From Mytilinidion resinicola (taxonomy: Eukaryota > Ascomycota > Dothideomycetes > Mytilinidiales > Mytilinidiaceae): a stretch of 64,000 nucleotides of DNA. Both the position numbers and the translations under genes were made by a program. Shown here piece by piece: positions 22,671 to 33,873 of this stretch. The stretch spans positions 2,216,377 to 2,280,376 of the forward strand of contig NW_022985438.1 of NCBI RefSeq assembly GCF_010093595.1, given 5' to 3'. How positions within the stretch are numbered: the stretch's first letter is position 1; each line of letters begins with the position of its first letter. The notes below the pieces were generated by a model that saw only the letters and a program-made list of their open reading frames with translations, did no database searches and was not told where the DNA came from.

Positions 22671-23672
22671 GATATTCAGATACTGACGAGTACCTTGGAA
22701 GACCTATACCTCGATATTCTAGGTCTTTCTCAGACTTCATCAACATAGATCATGTTTGGCGTCTTTATTTCCCTGACTTTCATCGTATCCTGCCGAACTT
22801 CAATAGTGTTCTGAACCTGTACAGGACTATTCCCTGGGAGCCAGTTTTCATATTCAAGAGCCGAGGGGTCTTGCGATAGGCTTTCGTGATCGGCCTTCCT
22901 CAGACTTTTCATTTTAGCTGCAGGTCCATGATCTCGATAAGATCGTAGCATTCTCCAAGCCAGTTTCTCGGCACAAGTGAGCAAATGGAAATTATATTTC
23001 CCTCAATTCCGTCGCAGATCTTTCCGTGTTCTTCTTTCATACAAACTCGTCGCACGTACTGAATCAGACCCTAGTGACTCGACCCCTGGGCTGGTGACAA
23101 TGTATATGATCACGTCCGCCATCGGACCCCGGACGTCCCACGGCTCTGATACGCTTCAAAATTTGCACAACGCAGCACTGTGCAAATGCTTTGGCCAGGC
23201 CGCCTACGTCCACACCCCAGCCCTGGTTATCTCCACAAACTACAATTTCCCCACAATATGCATCCTCCGGGCTGCTACTGTGGGGGAGCTAAAGCGAAGA
23301 CGCCGTCGTAACCTCATCACTAAAACGAGGCAGCTTCACTAAGCAACAAAATATAGGGAGCTAAACTCAGTCCGAGCAGAACGTCCGCTTTCGGTCATAA
23401 GCAGAAGCCAATGAAGGCCTTTATAAGGCTGATCCTTCACATCCCTACCACTTGTGATACTAGTCGCTGGCCATACCCTCACCGTGAGCTCGAATACCTA
23501 CCCTGGACTCTAAAAAGTTACGGAAATAACACACGCTGTTATCCGCCTCCCCACCTTCTCTTTTATCATCCGAAATCATGTCATATAAAGCCAGCGAGGG
23601 ATAACTCCCTAGTCTCCAATATATTTCTTCCGCCAAGTCATAGAAGCATCTATCGACTACGTTTTCATTAAA
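22671..23672. other. Intergenic region with a possible small minus-strand coding remnant
   Basis: On the minus strand, 22984-22730 is open for 84 codons with a gene-like composition and ends MIYVDEV. It may be a small gene or the last exon of a lost gene, and I do not recognise it. The rest is the promoter region of the MFS gene. Confidence 0.35.
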
Positions 23673-26059
23673 ATGGACCCCGAAAAGCCGCAGACCTCGT
23701 CCGGAAGCGTAAATTCAAAGAATGAGAATGGTGTCTCTCGAAAAGAGCACATCGCCGAAGGAGCTCCCACGACACCTGGTTGGCCAAATGCTGGACCGCG
23801 AGGGGTTGTGACGTGGCTAGGGCTCACGGTTCGGACACCTATCTAGTATTTCAATCTATCGTATCTAACAGAGCTGAAATAGGGCGTCATTTTCGGTTAT
23901 ATTTCGATGGAGATGCTCTTCTTGATGCCCTCGACTATACAATCTGCGATCAGCACCGAGCTGGGCTCGAGAAGCTATATTTATTGGATTGGCCTAGGAT
24001 TGAGGAGTGTAAATCTCATTTTCTGGGTGTTATCCGGTAAGTACCCGTTCTTTAAAAAGGGGCATGGTCGCAACCGATGCTGATACGAGATGAATAGGTT
24101 CATTATCCGACAAGTACGGGAGAAAGTCATACTTGATCAGCGGCTTTATCGTTACGATAGTTGGTTCTATTATATGTTGCACAGTAGATTCCATTTGGAA
24201 GATTATCCTCGGTAAGTTCGAAATGGGTTCATGATCATAACTTTGCGATAGACCCGAGACTAAAAGCAAATAGGTACGCTCATTGAAGGGATAGGTAGCG
24301 GCCAGCTGGGAAATGCGGTCGCTATCGTCTCCGAGGTAGTGCCACATAAGCGTAGACCGGCAGTACAAGGTAATCTTTTACTAGCTGCTACCACATACAG
24401 CCTAACTTACTCTTCATAGGGCTGCTTTACATTTGCCCTCTTCCCTTCGTAGCCACGAGCTATATCGTAGGAGCCACGATTATGAAGTGAGTAAAACGCC
24501 TTAATACATATTATATCCCATATGTGCGCCTTGCTAACGAGGACCCTCGTCGTCAGAAACACTACTTGGAAATGGGTCTACTATACGAACATCATCGTCA
24601 ACGTAGTAGGGCTAATCCTAGTCACACTCTTCTACCTTCCTCCTACCCGAAACTGCACAGTTACCTGGAGAAGGCCAAGTGTAGTACTTAAAGCTGCCTT
24701 ACGAGTCGATTGGGTTGGTTTCTGGCTTTTATCGGTATGCTACAGTATCTCTGGTGCCATTTCTGGGTATAGAACGAAACCCTTTTAGCTTTTCACCATT
24801 CTTTTGTGCATCGCTCTTCTTTGGGGAGGCTTCAAGACTCACGGGTGGGACACAGCTGCCGTGCTGGTACCTCTTATGTTCGGCCTCTTGTCCTTGATCA
24901 TCCTTGCTACTTGGGGTAAATATGATTATGCAAACTCCTCGTTGTCTGATGCTAACACTGCATTCCAGAGAACTGGTTCGTAAAGCGCCCGCTATTCCCC
25001 AAAGGGATGTTTCATAATCTTAGAGGGTATGCCATCAGCTAGCAAAGACGAGTTGTTAAGCTGACCCTCAACTACAGTTACGGCCATATACTCGGGAACG
25101 CCGCTTTTGCTAGCTTTGGGTAACTATGATATGCCCCGTTTCAACCTCCGGCATGCGCTTACATTCGATACAGTTACGCCGCTGTTGATCAGATCTATCC
25201 TACGCACGTCAAAACCCTCTACGCTACGAGCGATATCCGACAAGGCGTCCTCCTGCTTCCATCCGGCTTCGGCCAAATCTTTGGAGCAATCGCATGCGGG
25301 TTGTTGGCACGCAGAATTGGACATACCCAGATCCAGCTGTCCGTTTCAACCTTCTTACTAGCTCTATTCGTCGCCCTACTCGCTACTATGACTCCTAGTA
25401 CCGTTACTCCGGGGCACGCATACTCGTTGCTGGCCGCAACCTGTAGTGGTTATAACAGAGTGCTGAGTATTATCATGGCTCAGTTCGGGGTTGCGGATAA
25501 GTCTATTGCGACGGCGACAGCGGCGCTTCAGATCTCGATGAGCATGGGATTAGCTTTTATTGGTGAGTCTCTCGTACCTTCATGATGTCGTGTTGTTGCT
25601 AATCGTCTAGTCTCCTTCTACTACACAATCATCGATAGCATCGTTGGCAAAGATCTAGTCAAGGATATCTCAAAAGCCGTGCTCCGGCTCGGCCTTCCAA
25701 TGACATCGCTTCCCGCTTTTATCCTAGCACTGGCGGCAGGTGAGCAAGCGGCGCTGCTGCAAGTGCCTGGAATTACTCCACAGGTCATTGATGCGGGAGT
25801 CTTGGCTTTGAAACATGTTTACATGCACGCGTTCCGGTAAGCCCGCTGTCAATCTGGAAAGTGCGTCTGCTGACTATGGCTGTTTCATAGTATCATCTAT
25901 CTGCTCGGTATGGCGTCGTCCCTCATCGCTCTGGGCTTTGCGCTCTGCACACGTGATGTCACGGAGAAGATGACGGATGAGGTCGCTGTTGATATGTCGA
26001 AAGGGGAGATGTCGCTGCTGCCACTGAAGGCGAGCGAGGGAGAGCCCATATACGAGTAG
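23673..26059 (+). CDS. MFS transporter, TRI12/siderophore-type 14-TM family
   Basis: Efflux-type membrane transporter. I resolve twelve exons: 23673-23828, 23883-24036, 24098-24211, 24275-24369, 24420-24486, 24557-24734, 24789-24915, 24969-25026, 25078-25119, 25174-25562, 25611-25836 and 25891-26059. Landmarks are the loop GSLSDKYGRKSYLI, the helix TLIEGIGSGQLGNAVAIVSEVVPHKRR, WKWVYYTNIIVN, the central WGGFKTHGWDTAAVLVPL and the TM-rich end up to IYLLGMASSLIALGFALC, followed by a charged tail. This is the fungal trichothecene efflux/siderophore transporter clan by pattern; the substrate is unknown. The first donor (GTTCGG) is weak and the first helix looks short, so the N-terminal exon is least certain. 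The base composition is more AT-rich and codon use less GC-biased than in the neighbouring genes. Confidence 0.8.
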
Positions 26060-26260
26060 GCTTTCGGATGTAGCTACAGGAGCCCATTAATTGCATGGCT
26101 AAAGGCCACCTGCGGCTTATTCAAGGTACTATATGGAATCTAGTCCGTTACAGGACTGTATATCTCAGGCATCTATCATTGAGGCCATTTCAGTATCAGC
26201 GAAAGCAACGATCTAGCGCTCCAGATCCTCCCTCATATGCTATTACTCTCCAATACCCGC

Positions 26261-27967
26261 TCATACAGTCAACTCTCCAATCTTCCCCTGAATCCAGAGT
26301 TTAACCACCGACTCCACCGCCTCTTTCTGATCTGCCGGCGCCATATGCCCCGCATCGTCCACAGTCACAAATACCAGACCCTCCGTGTTCTTCGTCTGCC
26401 CGCCCTTCGTCCGCACTGGCGCCGTAAAGTTCCCAATATGCTTGTCATAGAACCAGTCAACGTACGAGTGTGTCCGGAACTTAGCCTGATTCTTCCACGG
26501 AATATGCTCATCGTAGATCCGCTTTTGAGCGGGGAGATTGACGGCGATGTCAAGCGCGCCATTCACCACCAGCACATCGATAGCCGTCTGGTTCAAGATG
26601 TAGGTCATCTCACGATTTGCGGGGATGGTGTCATCGCCGCCTTCTATGAAGCCGACGACGATGGTGTTGTTGGTTGGGCTGTAGAAGTAGTCACTGTATC
26701 CGAGCGCTGCTTGGATCCCTGGTTTGTTGAAGTAGACGGTTAGATTGCCCGCGTCTGCGGGAAGGCAGAGGGGTTCCTGGATGCAGCCGCGGTAGACTGA
26801 AAGGCGGATTAGCGTCATATCGTAGAGAAGACGTGGGAAGTTGGTTGAATGTTAGCACTCACGATGATACGGATTCCGGATCCCCAAGTCGACTAATTCG
26901 TTAAACCCCTTCTCAAGCGCATCGCCCGAATACCCCTGTGCCTCAAGGCAGTACGTCGCGTTATAGGTGTCCCTACACACCGCCGCCTGCCGCTCAACCT
27001 CAGGCACCGCATTAGCCATGGAATCGCAATACGTTTGGTTGAAGATATCCCCCTCCGGGCCCTCGCAGAGCATATCGTAGAAGCCCGTGTCGAGCGCGGA
27101 GAACGAGTCCACGGCTGCGTCGAACAGCATGATGGATTCGATGATGCCCGGGAATGCGGCGGATGAATTCTTCGCTTTTAGCTTCTCGATGTACGTCACG
27201 TAGTAGGGGATGTAGTGCCCCGCGTAGGATTCTCCGGCGATGTGGAAGTCGTTGGATGCATATTGCGGGAAGACTTCGGTGAAGAAGAGGTTTAAGAATG
27301 TGTTGAAGTCGACGGAGCCGGGGGCGAGGCCGCCGACGAGGGCGGCTTCGGAGGTGGTGTTTGAGAAGCCAGCGCCGGCGGGTTGGCTGGATGAAAGGAA
27401 AGGTGTTAGTTACCATATATGGGAAAATGGGGAATTTGAAGATGACTGAGGCCTGAAGAGATAGGTGTCTAGATTTGAAAGGATGTTCTTACTCTAAAAA
27501 GACCACATTGGCATTATTGACCCAGCTGTGGTTGTTGTAGTACGTGGAGCTGCTATCCGCAGTAAGCAGACAAGGTCCCCATTCAGTGAAGGCGGCAAGC
27601 AACGAAGAGCCACCTGGTCCCCTAAACTAGTCAGTAGTTGCCGGCAAATCTACTACATACAAAACTCATCGTACCCAGTCATCCAAAGAATTAGAGGGTC
27701 ATTCTTTGGATCGTTTCTGCTCTCATAAAACCCTAAATACTCGAGATTAGCGGATACATCTTGGTCAAAGGTACCATTTCTCAGACACGCACAAAAGAAC
27801 AAGCTCTTTCCAACCCCAACGTCGACAGTGCCAGTGTATTGTTTTGTGCCTGCGTCGCATATTGAGGCATTCTGAGGCCGAAGAGTGTGGGCTGCTTCGA
27901 CTTGGACGAATGGCGACCCAATCAATGGTACGGCCCCCAATAATGCAACCCAATTGCTTCCCCACAT
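26261..27967 (-). CDS. Serine carboxypeptidase (S10 family), secreted
   Basis: Exopeptidase of peptidase family S10 that removes C-terminal residues in an acidic compartment or outside the cell. Exons are 27967-27675, 27621-27493, 27386-26863 and 26796-26261; 493 aa. The signal peptide starts [17 protein letters not shown]. The oxyanion-hole segment WMTGGPGGSS spans the first splice site. The nucleophile serine is in [13 protein letters not shown]; the Asp is expected in [11 protein letters not shown] and the His in [12 protein letters not shown]. Several N-glycosylation sites are present. The gene converges on the MFS gene, 201 bp between stop codons. ATG 27967 was preferred because only non-ATG codons extend the frame upstream. 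Confidence 0.92.
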
Positions 27968-28554
27968 GATGATCAACGAATGCACAGCAATTGGAAACTC
28001 AGCCTAGCTCTCGAACGTGGCAATGGCACTGGAGATATAAAGTCCTTGAGCTCGAAGTCGAAATTAAAGTGGGATAGAACCGGTATATGAATAACTACAT
28101 ATACTACTCGGATCATTCCCCGGATGGGAAGGAAGTTAAGTAATCGCTTATATCCTAGCAAAACTAGGTTAGAGAACGGATGAAATACCGAATTACCCTG
28201 CTGGCGTTTCCTTGGCTCGCCGCCGTATCTTCCGGTTGAAGTGCTAGTATGGCCTATTCCAACCCATGCGAGCGTATGAGCCAATGAGAGGCTGCATATA
28301 TATGCCATTACCCTGATAGCGCGAATGGTGGCAGCCCACAAGTAAGCAAAATCGCACGATTGATATTAGTACGTCAGACATCGAGAAATGGCATTGTTAG
28401 CTAGGAAATGAATGGTGAAATATAAAGACAGTGTAGGTTTCGTAACTTCATGCCTCGCAATACCGGACAACAGATAAGTGGAGATTTTGTATCAATACAC
28501 CAAGTTAGCTGCCAGGCTTATCTAGACAATCCAGATCGGAATTTCGTTCTTCTC
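27968..28554. other. Intergenic region, carboxypeptidase promoter and P450 3' side
   Basis: No gene recognised; AT-rich. It contains the promoter of the carboxypeptidase gene on the minus strand and the 3' region of the P450. Confidence 0.4.
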
Positions 28555-30176
28555 TCAAAACAAAATTGGCAACTCTGTAATACCAACGTCCTTGGTTGGC
28601 GGCGAATAGTTGATCTCTTCGAACGGAATGGCCAAGCGGAGTTTCGGAAGTCTCTGAAAGAGCGTGGCTACATGATTACGACACATCATCTTCATTAGCC
28701 CACGCCCATAACTATAGGCCGAGAGAAAAGTACAAAGACTTACCAAACACGATCTCCAGTTCCGCACGGGCAAGCCATTCCGCAACGCACCGATGTTCTC
28801 CCCAGCCATAACCGAGCGCTTCCTCGTTACCTCGCTTCCGGTGCATATCGAAGACATCCGGATTCGGAAAGATGTCTTCATCTCGGTTTGCAGACTGGTT
28901 TGAGGCAATGATGCCCTCTCCCGCCTTTATTAACTTGCCGCCAAGCGTGACGTCGACTTTCGCGACGCGGCGTGTGGCCATAGCAGAGCCGGTGTGGAAG
29001 CGACAAAGCTCCTCTACGAAGGCTTTGGCGAGAGTCGGATCGGCTTTGAGGTCGGCGAGTTGGTCTGGGTATTGAAGGAGAGTTACGACGCCCTAGCGTG
29101 TCAATGATCAACGTCAGTGACAGCTGAGGGATACCTACTAGATTGATCATGTTGACCATTGTTGCGTTACCGGCTACTAGCATGAGGAATGCTATCTGGA
29201 CTGCATCCGATTTGTCGATATGCCCTGGCTTGACCTTTACCCAGTCAATATATGGATGGATGTACGAGTCAATGAAGTTACCTGCTCTACGTCTAGCTTG
29301 CTGATGAGATCTTCCTTTGGCTCAGATGACCTTTGGTCTACGAGTTTTCCGAGGTAATTCAGGAGCTCTCTAAGGGACGCAAGAAATTAGATTTAAGTAT
29401 GGAAGCTTAATCTGCCTGGTAATACGCACTCGTTCGCGCTCGATGCCTCCGTCGCTGTTGCGCTTCCATTGCTTCGAATTGCATTCTGCTCGGTAAGGTA
29501 GGCGAGATCTTCGAATGGCACTCCCAGAATACCGTAGATGATCTTACACGTCGCAATTAGCATTGGTATCACATACGAAGTCTGCACCGAAAAGACATAC
29601 ATAGGAAGGAACTGGCAATGCGAGCTTTTCGACAAGATCAACCGGATTTTCACCTCTCGCTGCCACCATGGCATCCAGCATTCGATCGACAGTGGCTTGG
29701 ATATGAGGTCGAAGGTTTTCAACTCTCTCTTTGGTGAAAATAGGCGCGACCATACCCCTTTGCTGCATGTGCTGAGGGGGATCCATGTCCACAAAGGTAG
29801 GCTTGTTTTTGGCCGCAGCTTTCCCGCCTGCACTCATTTCCGGGAATCCCGGACGAGTACGTTCCTGAGGTTGTCAACCGTTTGATTGACAACAAATATG
29901 TCTTCTTTTGAAAATATTCGAGGTGGAAGAGGGCGTACTTTGGACAGCCGTTGGTCTGTCAGTACGCTGCAGACATCTTTGTATTTTACCACAAGCCAGG
30001 GATGACTTCCGTCCCACAGCTCTACTTGAGATACAGGCTCTGTAGCGCGAAGACTTGCATACTCCACAGGAGGCTCTGCCGCGGCTGGTCTGGCGAAGGG
30101 GAATTTCGGAGGAGCTGTAGTAGTCAGATAAAACTCTTTTCGAGTATTCTCGAGGACACTCACAAGTAGCTGTCAT
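28555..30176 (-). CDS. Cytochrome P450nor, nitric oxide reductase (CYP55A type)
   Basis: Soluble heme enzyme that reduces 2 NO to N2O using NAD(P)H directly, the last step of fungal denitrification. Eight exons: 30176-30164, 30114-29939, 29864-29601, 29542-29430, 29369-29282, 29234-29139, 29092-28744 and 28667-28555, giving 403 aa, which is the length I recall for characterised P450nor. The first exon codes for only four residues plus one base. Family blocks are [49 protein letters not shown] I-helix (Thr at 243), Ser at 286, [13 protein letters not shown] and the heme Cys at 352, with Asp at 393; these numbers match the catalytic residues known for the family. The heme loop reads [12 protein letters not shown] instead of the FGFGDHRCIAEH form I know. 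There is no membrane anchor. Confidence 0.94.
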
Positions 30177-31188
30177 TGTAGACTTGCGAGAATAGCGTCT
30201 TAAGAAGCTCAGGATAGGAGATTATTTAGTGGTTGGCTGTAAAATTAGGCTTTTGTACATTGTGTATATCAAGATTGTCGGTCTTGCGAGCGCTCTTTAA
30301 AAGGCATCTTTAATAAATCTCACCCCGAAAAGACTGCTGTGTTGACATGACTCATTTCTATCATCAGGCCATCCGAAATACTACTATACGAGTCTTACTT
30401 TAACGGCGTCCTATGTTGTTGTACCTACATCTGCATCTCCTCGGAAGACAGGGGTCACCGGCGAGTCCCGTTCCGAGCCGTTACCAAGAACGGCTTATTA
30501 AAACTCCACGAGATTGGTTGGGTAATACCTATACAGCTTCTCCGCATAAATATTGGGGGCACATGATTCTATTCCAAGACATATGGGTCGAGATCATGAA
30601 AGACTCCCGGGGCTCCGACGGCTGTCTGACGATTTTTCCAATTGTCGGTAGGTGCTGCTTTATGTTTCTCCGGCTCCCAAGAACTACGAAATTCCATTCA
30701 TCTTGGTAAACTCTCCATCTCCGATGCTTGGATGCCCTGGTCGTCGTCGCTGGACACAATGGTGAGCTCAGCGCCTTCGTTCGGGTTGCCGCCCTCTTTG
30801 GACTATCTTTCGCGGCTCGCCCTTGTTCATGCCATCATCGCTGGGCGTATTCAGATCAGTAGGAGATTCGGTGGGTCCATCGATGACATCGCTCAGCCCG
30901 ATGCCATCGTCAGCGCAGCCCCTCGTAGCTGTGATTGATTTGTGTAGGTAGAGGAATACGGTTAAGGGAAGGCATTGGATCGAAGGTAAAACAGTCGGTG
31001 GCGACCGCGTAAGAATTCGGGAGCATCAACGCATCGGAGGTGTGGAGGTGCGCAAGGTCGCTCGTGAGCTGGCCTGAGGCACCTCACCTATTCGTTTTTA
31101 GAGTAGCATAGGTAGTGAAAAGAATCGCACCGCTGGAATAAACACGTAGCAAAACGTAAGAATATACTCAAAAGTATTACAAAAGAGC
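30177..31188. other. Intergenic region upstream of P450nor
   Basis: About 1 kb with no gene I can support. The first 300 bp should hold the P450nor promoter. A plus-strand open frame at 30642-30938 has no recognisable features. Confidence 0.4.
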
Positions 31189-31435
31189 AAAAGATCACCC
31201 TCCTCGGGAGGGAGGGTGCAGAAACCCCGGGCGGTTTACTCCGTGATGATGGACTCACGGTTTCCACGCTGCGCGGCCTTTCGGGCGATTCTTCGGGAAA
31301 CAGCCATAGTATCAATTCCTGACAAGGGCTGGATTCGAACTCACAGCCCCTGCAGGTTATCGTTGGGGGGCGGTGTCCCGGAAGGGGACACCTATCTTGC
31401 GCAGGGTCATTACCACTGCGCCCGACCAAAACCAC
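31189..31435 (-). ncRNA. tRNA-like Pol III transcription unit (SINE or novel ncRNA candidate)
   Basis: Read on the minus strand, the unit shows an A-box-like GGGCGCAGTGGTAAT (31425-31411), a 6-bp D-arm-like stem (GCGCAG/CTGCGC), an 8-bp perfect hairpin (31372-31379 with 31385-31392), then a B-box AGTTCGAATCC (31341-31331) inside a GGCTG/CAGCC stem. Downstream is another 8-bp perfect hairpin (31211-31218 with 31196-31203) and directly after it the first TTTT since the A box (31192-31189). The acceptor and anticodon arms of a tRNA cannot be formed, so it is not a canonical tRNA gene. A tRNA-derived SINE or a structured Pol III RNA of about 240 nt fits best. Confidence 0.5.
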
Positions 31436-32696
31436 GCCACTAGCTTGCATAGCGCCTCTAGTGCTTCCAATCTCCGCAATCATGTGCGACATTGGTGTGG
31501 TGGCTTCACCCATCTCTCTCCCACGCCGCGCCCCGAGACCATTCGTCGAGTTAGAACCTAACGACATCAAACAGATGTAGGAGTTGCAACATCGACGCAC
31601 ATTGGCTTGTCATATGAAGAGTGGGGTCGATCGATTGTCATGGCTTAGATGAGTACTATGCGGAAATGGATAATGCTGAGCAGGAATCTTGAGGTTGAAT
31701 GAACTAAGAAAAGGCTGAAGATTACCACGAAATGGGACGCTAAACAAAGGGAATGATGAATGTCTCTTTGGATAATATGGCTGCGAATGGCCGTGGTGAT
31801 ACCTGGTGGTCAAAACCTAACACTGCTAAAAGCTATGTGTCGTCTGGATGTATCGTAGTTCTAAGCAATACGCCGAAAGAGTCCGTACTCAAAGTTCGCT
31901 TTCCATAGGCAAATTTTTCCGCGAAGAGAAAATGCTAGAGTCTTATATTGACGGATAGGGTGGCATTCTAAGCTTCTCATCCCTCTATTTCCTCCTTTGA
32001 CTGCTACAAATGTTGGGGGAACGCTGTTAAATTACGCTCAAAAGCTAGCAAAGACTCCATACCCCTTTCCCGTAGTCGGTATTTCTTGCACGAGGTTGCG
32101 GGAACATATTGGAGATCGAGTAGATAGATGGATTCAGGTGGTCTCGAAAACAAGGATGAGACGGAAGGGAAGTGGTGCTGACTAATCACACACTAGATCT
32201 TTTGGGAATCTGTAACTTAGAATGAACGTTAGATGGCCTAAAAATTGGATTTTGGTGTATGAATATTACTGTTAGGTATGTTGACGACACATCATGCTGT
32301 CTCCCAGCTGCTAATGAGCCTCTCCCACATTTCACATCACTTTATTCGCCCGTGTCAAAAGGCATGAAATACTTCATAGACTGGACTGTTATTTAAAGTC
32401 TGCAAAAGACCCAATATCTCTCGCTCCCGACCTTCATTCCTTCATTCTATAGACATATCCGTGCTTCTGTTCGTTTCAAGACACTTTAATCATCCTCCAA
32501 ACGCAACCCGTTCCATCATTACCCTTCTAGCCGCGTTTCCTGCGCGGGATCCTCCAACTTTGAGACGTCCCAAAACTCCGCCCAGAGAGGTGGCGAGATG
32601 TCGACCAGACCTCGAAATGCATTCAAACCCGACGCCGGCCGCATGATGCAAAGAAAAACCAAAGCTGAGAATTTTGTACAGGTAAGAAAGCATCAA
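31436..32696. other. Gene-poor region
   Basis: About 1.2 kb with only short open frames on both strands, none recognised. It is AT-rich to about 32400 and more C-rich towards 32600. Confidence 0.4.
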
Positions 32697-33873
32697 TCAA
32701 CCGCGCCGTGACGAATGGCGTGTGTTCCGTGTCCGTCGATCATCTGAACTTGCACTACCTAGATGTTTGTTAGTGCTTGTTTTATTTCGTACTCAGGGAG
32801 AGGAAATACTCACTTGTGCTAGTGTAATCGGTGTAGTAGCTTGATCCGGTGTATTCGCTCTTCTCCTCTTTGTGCTTGTCGTGTCGCCTCTTCAACCCAA
32901 GAGCAATGGCCGCGCCTCCAAGGAGAGCACCGATGCCCAAGGCGTTTCCGAAGCCACCACCGGCCTTCTTTGGCGGCCTGGGGCGGCCGGGACGGTCTCC
33001 GTACCAGCGACGTCCACCAGCACCGGCCGCGCTGCTGTGGCGGTGCTCCTCGATATAAGTCTCCTCATGAGTGTGCTTTCGGTTCCTGTTGCCGAGACCG
33101 AAACAGGCAAGACAAGTGTCGAAGAGAGCTCTGGCGCAGCAGAAGAGACAGAGTAGAAGGAGCAGCAGAATACCAAACAACACGCCAATGACGATGCCAG
33201 CAATAGCTCCGCCACTCAATCCACCGCCTCCCCCAGATGCTACTGGAGTCATGGTTCCATTTGCTCCAGTCGCAATGGGAGATGAGAATGGAACAGTGGT
33301 CGTCGGGGTGCCGGTGGCTGTGACGATGATCAGACCAGAGCTTGTTGGGCGTAATGGGGCAGACGGGGTGAGTGTACCAGAGACGCCTCCTGAGCTCCCA
33401 GCCCCGACCAAGGCACACTGTCCGGAAGTCAAACAGTAGTATCCGCTATCGCAGCAGATGCCACCGCAGGGGGACTGAGCACCGGTGCAGGTTCCTGTGG
33501 GTGTGGCCGCCGCAGTCGCTCCGACGTAAGAGCTGTAGACTGAGGTGTGAGTGACCAAGCCAGTCTCAACCCACGTCGAGGTGTAGTACATCCATTGGCC
33601 ACCCGTCGTTGCAGCGGCAGTCACGGCTGCGGCACCGCATTGTGCCTGGTTGCTGGCATCCGTGTAGCAGGACTCGCCGGAGGCACAGCAGAGCTGGCCG
33701 TAGTAGCCGCATGGATTCGCGCAGTCTCGCAGCTCGAGTCGTTGTTCGGTGACATTGTGCAGTCTGGCGAGCTCTGGAATGTGTGCGGGATAGGGTTTGG
33801 CGAGCGCAGTGGTTGCGAGAGAGGAGAGCGCCACGAAGGCGAGAAGGGAGGATGAAGCTTTGAGGAACCGCAT
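32697..33873 (-). CDS. Cell-surface Cys-rich single-pass membrane protein
   Basis: Exons 33873-32814 and 32758-32697. ATG 33873 opens a signal peptide (MRFLKASSSLLAFVALSSLA); upstream extension has no ATG. The mature part has two short Cys-rich modules (DCANPCGYYGQLCCASGESC and SPCGGICCDSGYYC), a Ser/Thr/Ala-rich stalk, and one membrane helix (GGAIAGIVIGVLFGILLLLL) followed by a Cys cluster that may be palmitoylated. The cytosolic tail is basic and Gly/Tyr-rich, with a second, short hydrophobic Gly/Ala run. After the 55-bp intron it ends SSDDRRTRNTRHSSRRG. The layout suggests a wall-associated sensor or adhesion protein of filamentous fungi; the function is unknown. Confidence 0.8.

Noticed and set aside
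23829..23871. The acceptor TCTAACAG at about 23871 for the first intron of the TRI12-like transporter
   Set aside because: It leaves an in-frame TAG before the conserved helix; the next AG at 23882 keeps the frame and uses CTAAC as branch site.
31236..31307. A 23-codon minus-strand frame inside the Pol III unit, preceded by an AGGA-like sequence and followed by a hairpin, looking like a bacterial mini-gene
   Set aside because: Too short for a claim; the start, AGGA and hairpin all occur in a sequence better explained as a Pol III unit in a fungal genome. No family recognised.
32841..33855. Long plus-strand frames opposite the surface protein gene
   Set aside because: They are antisense shadows of a GC-rich, Gly/Ala/Ser-rich coding exon.
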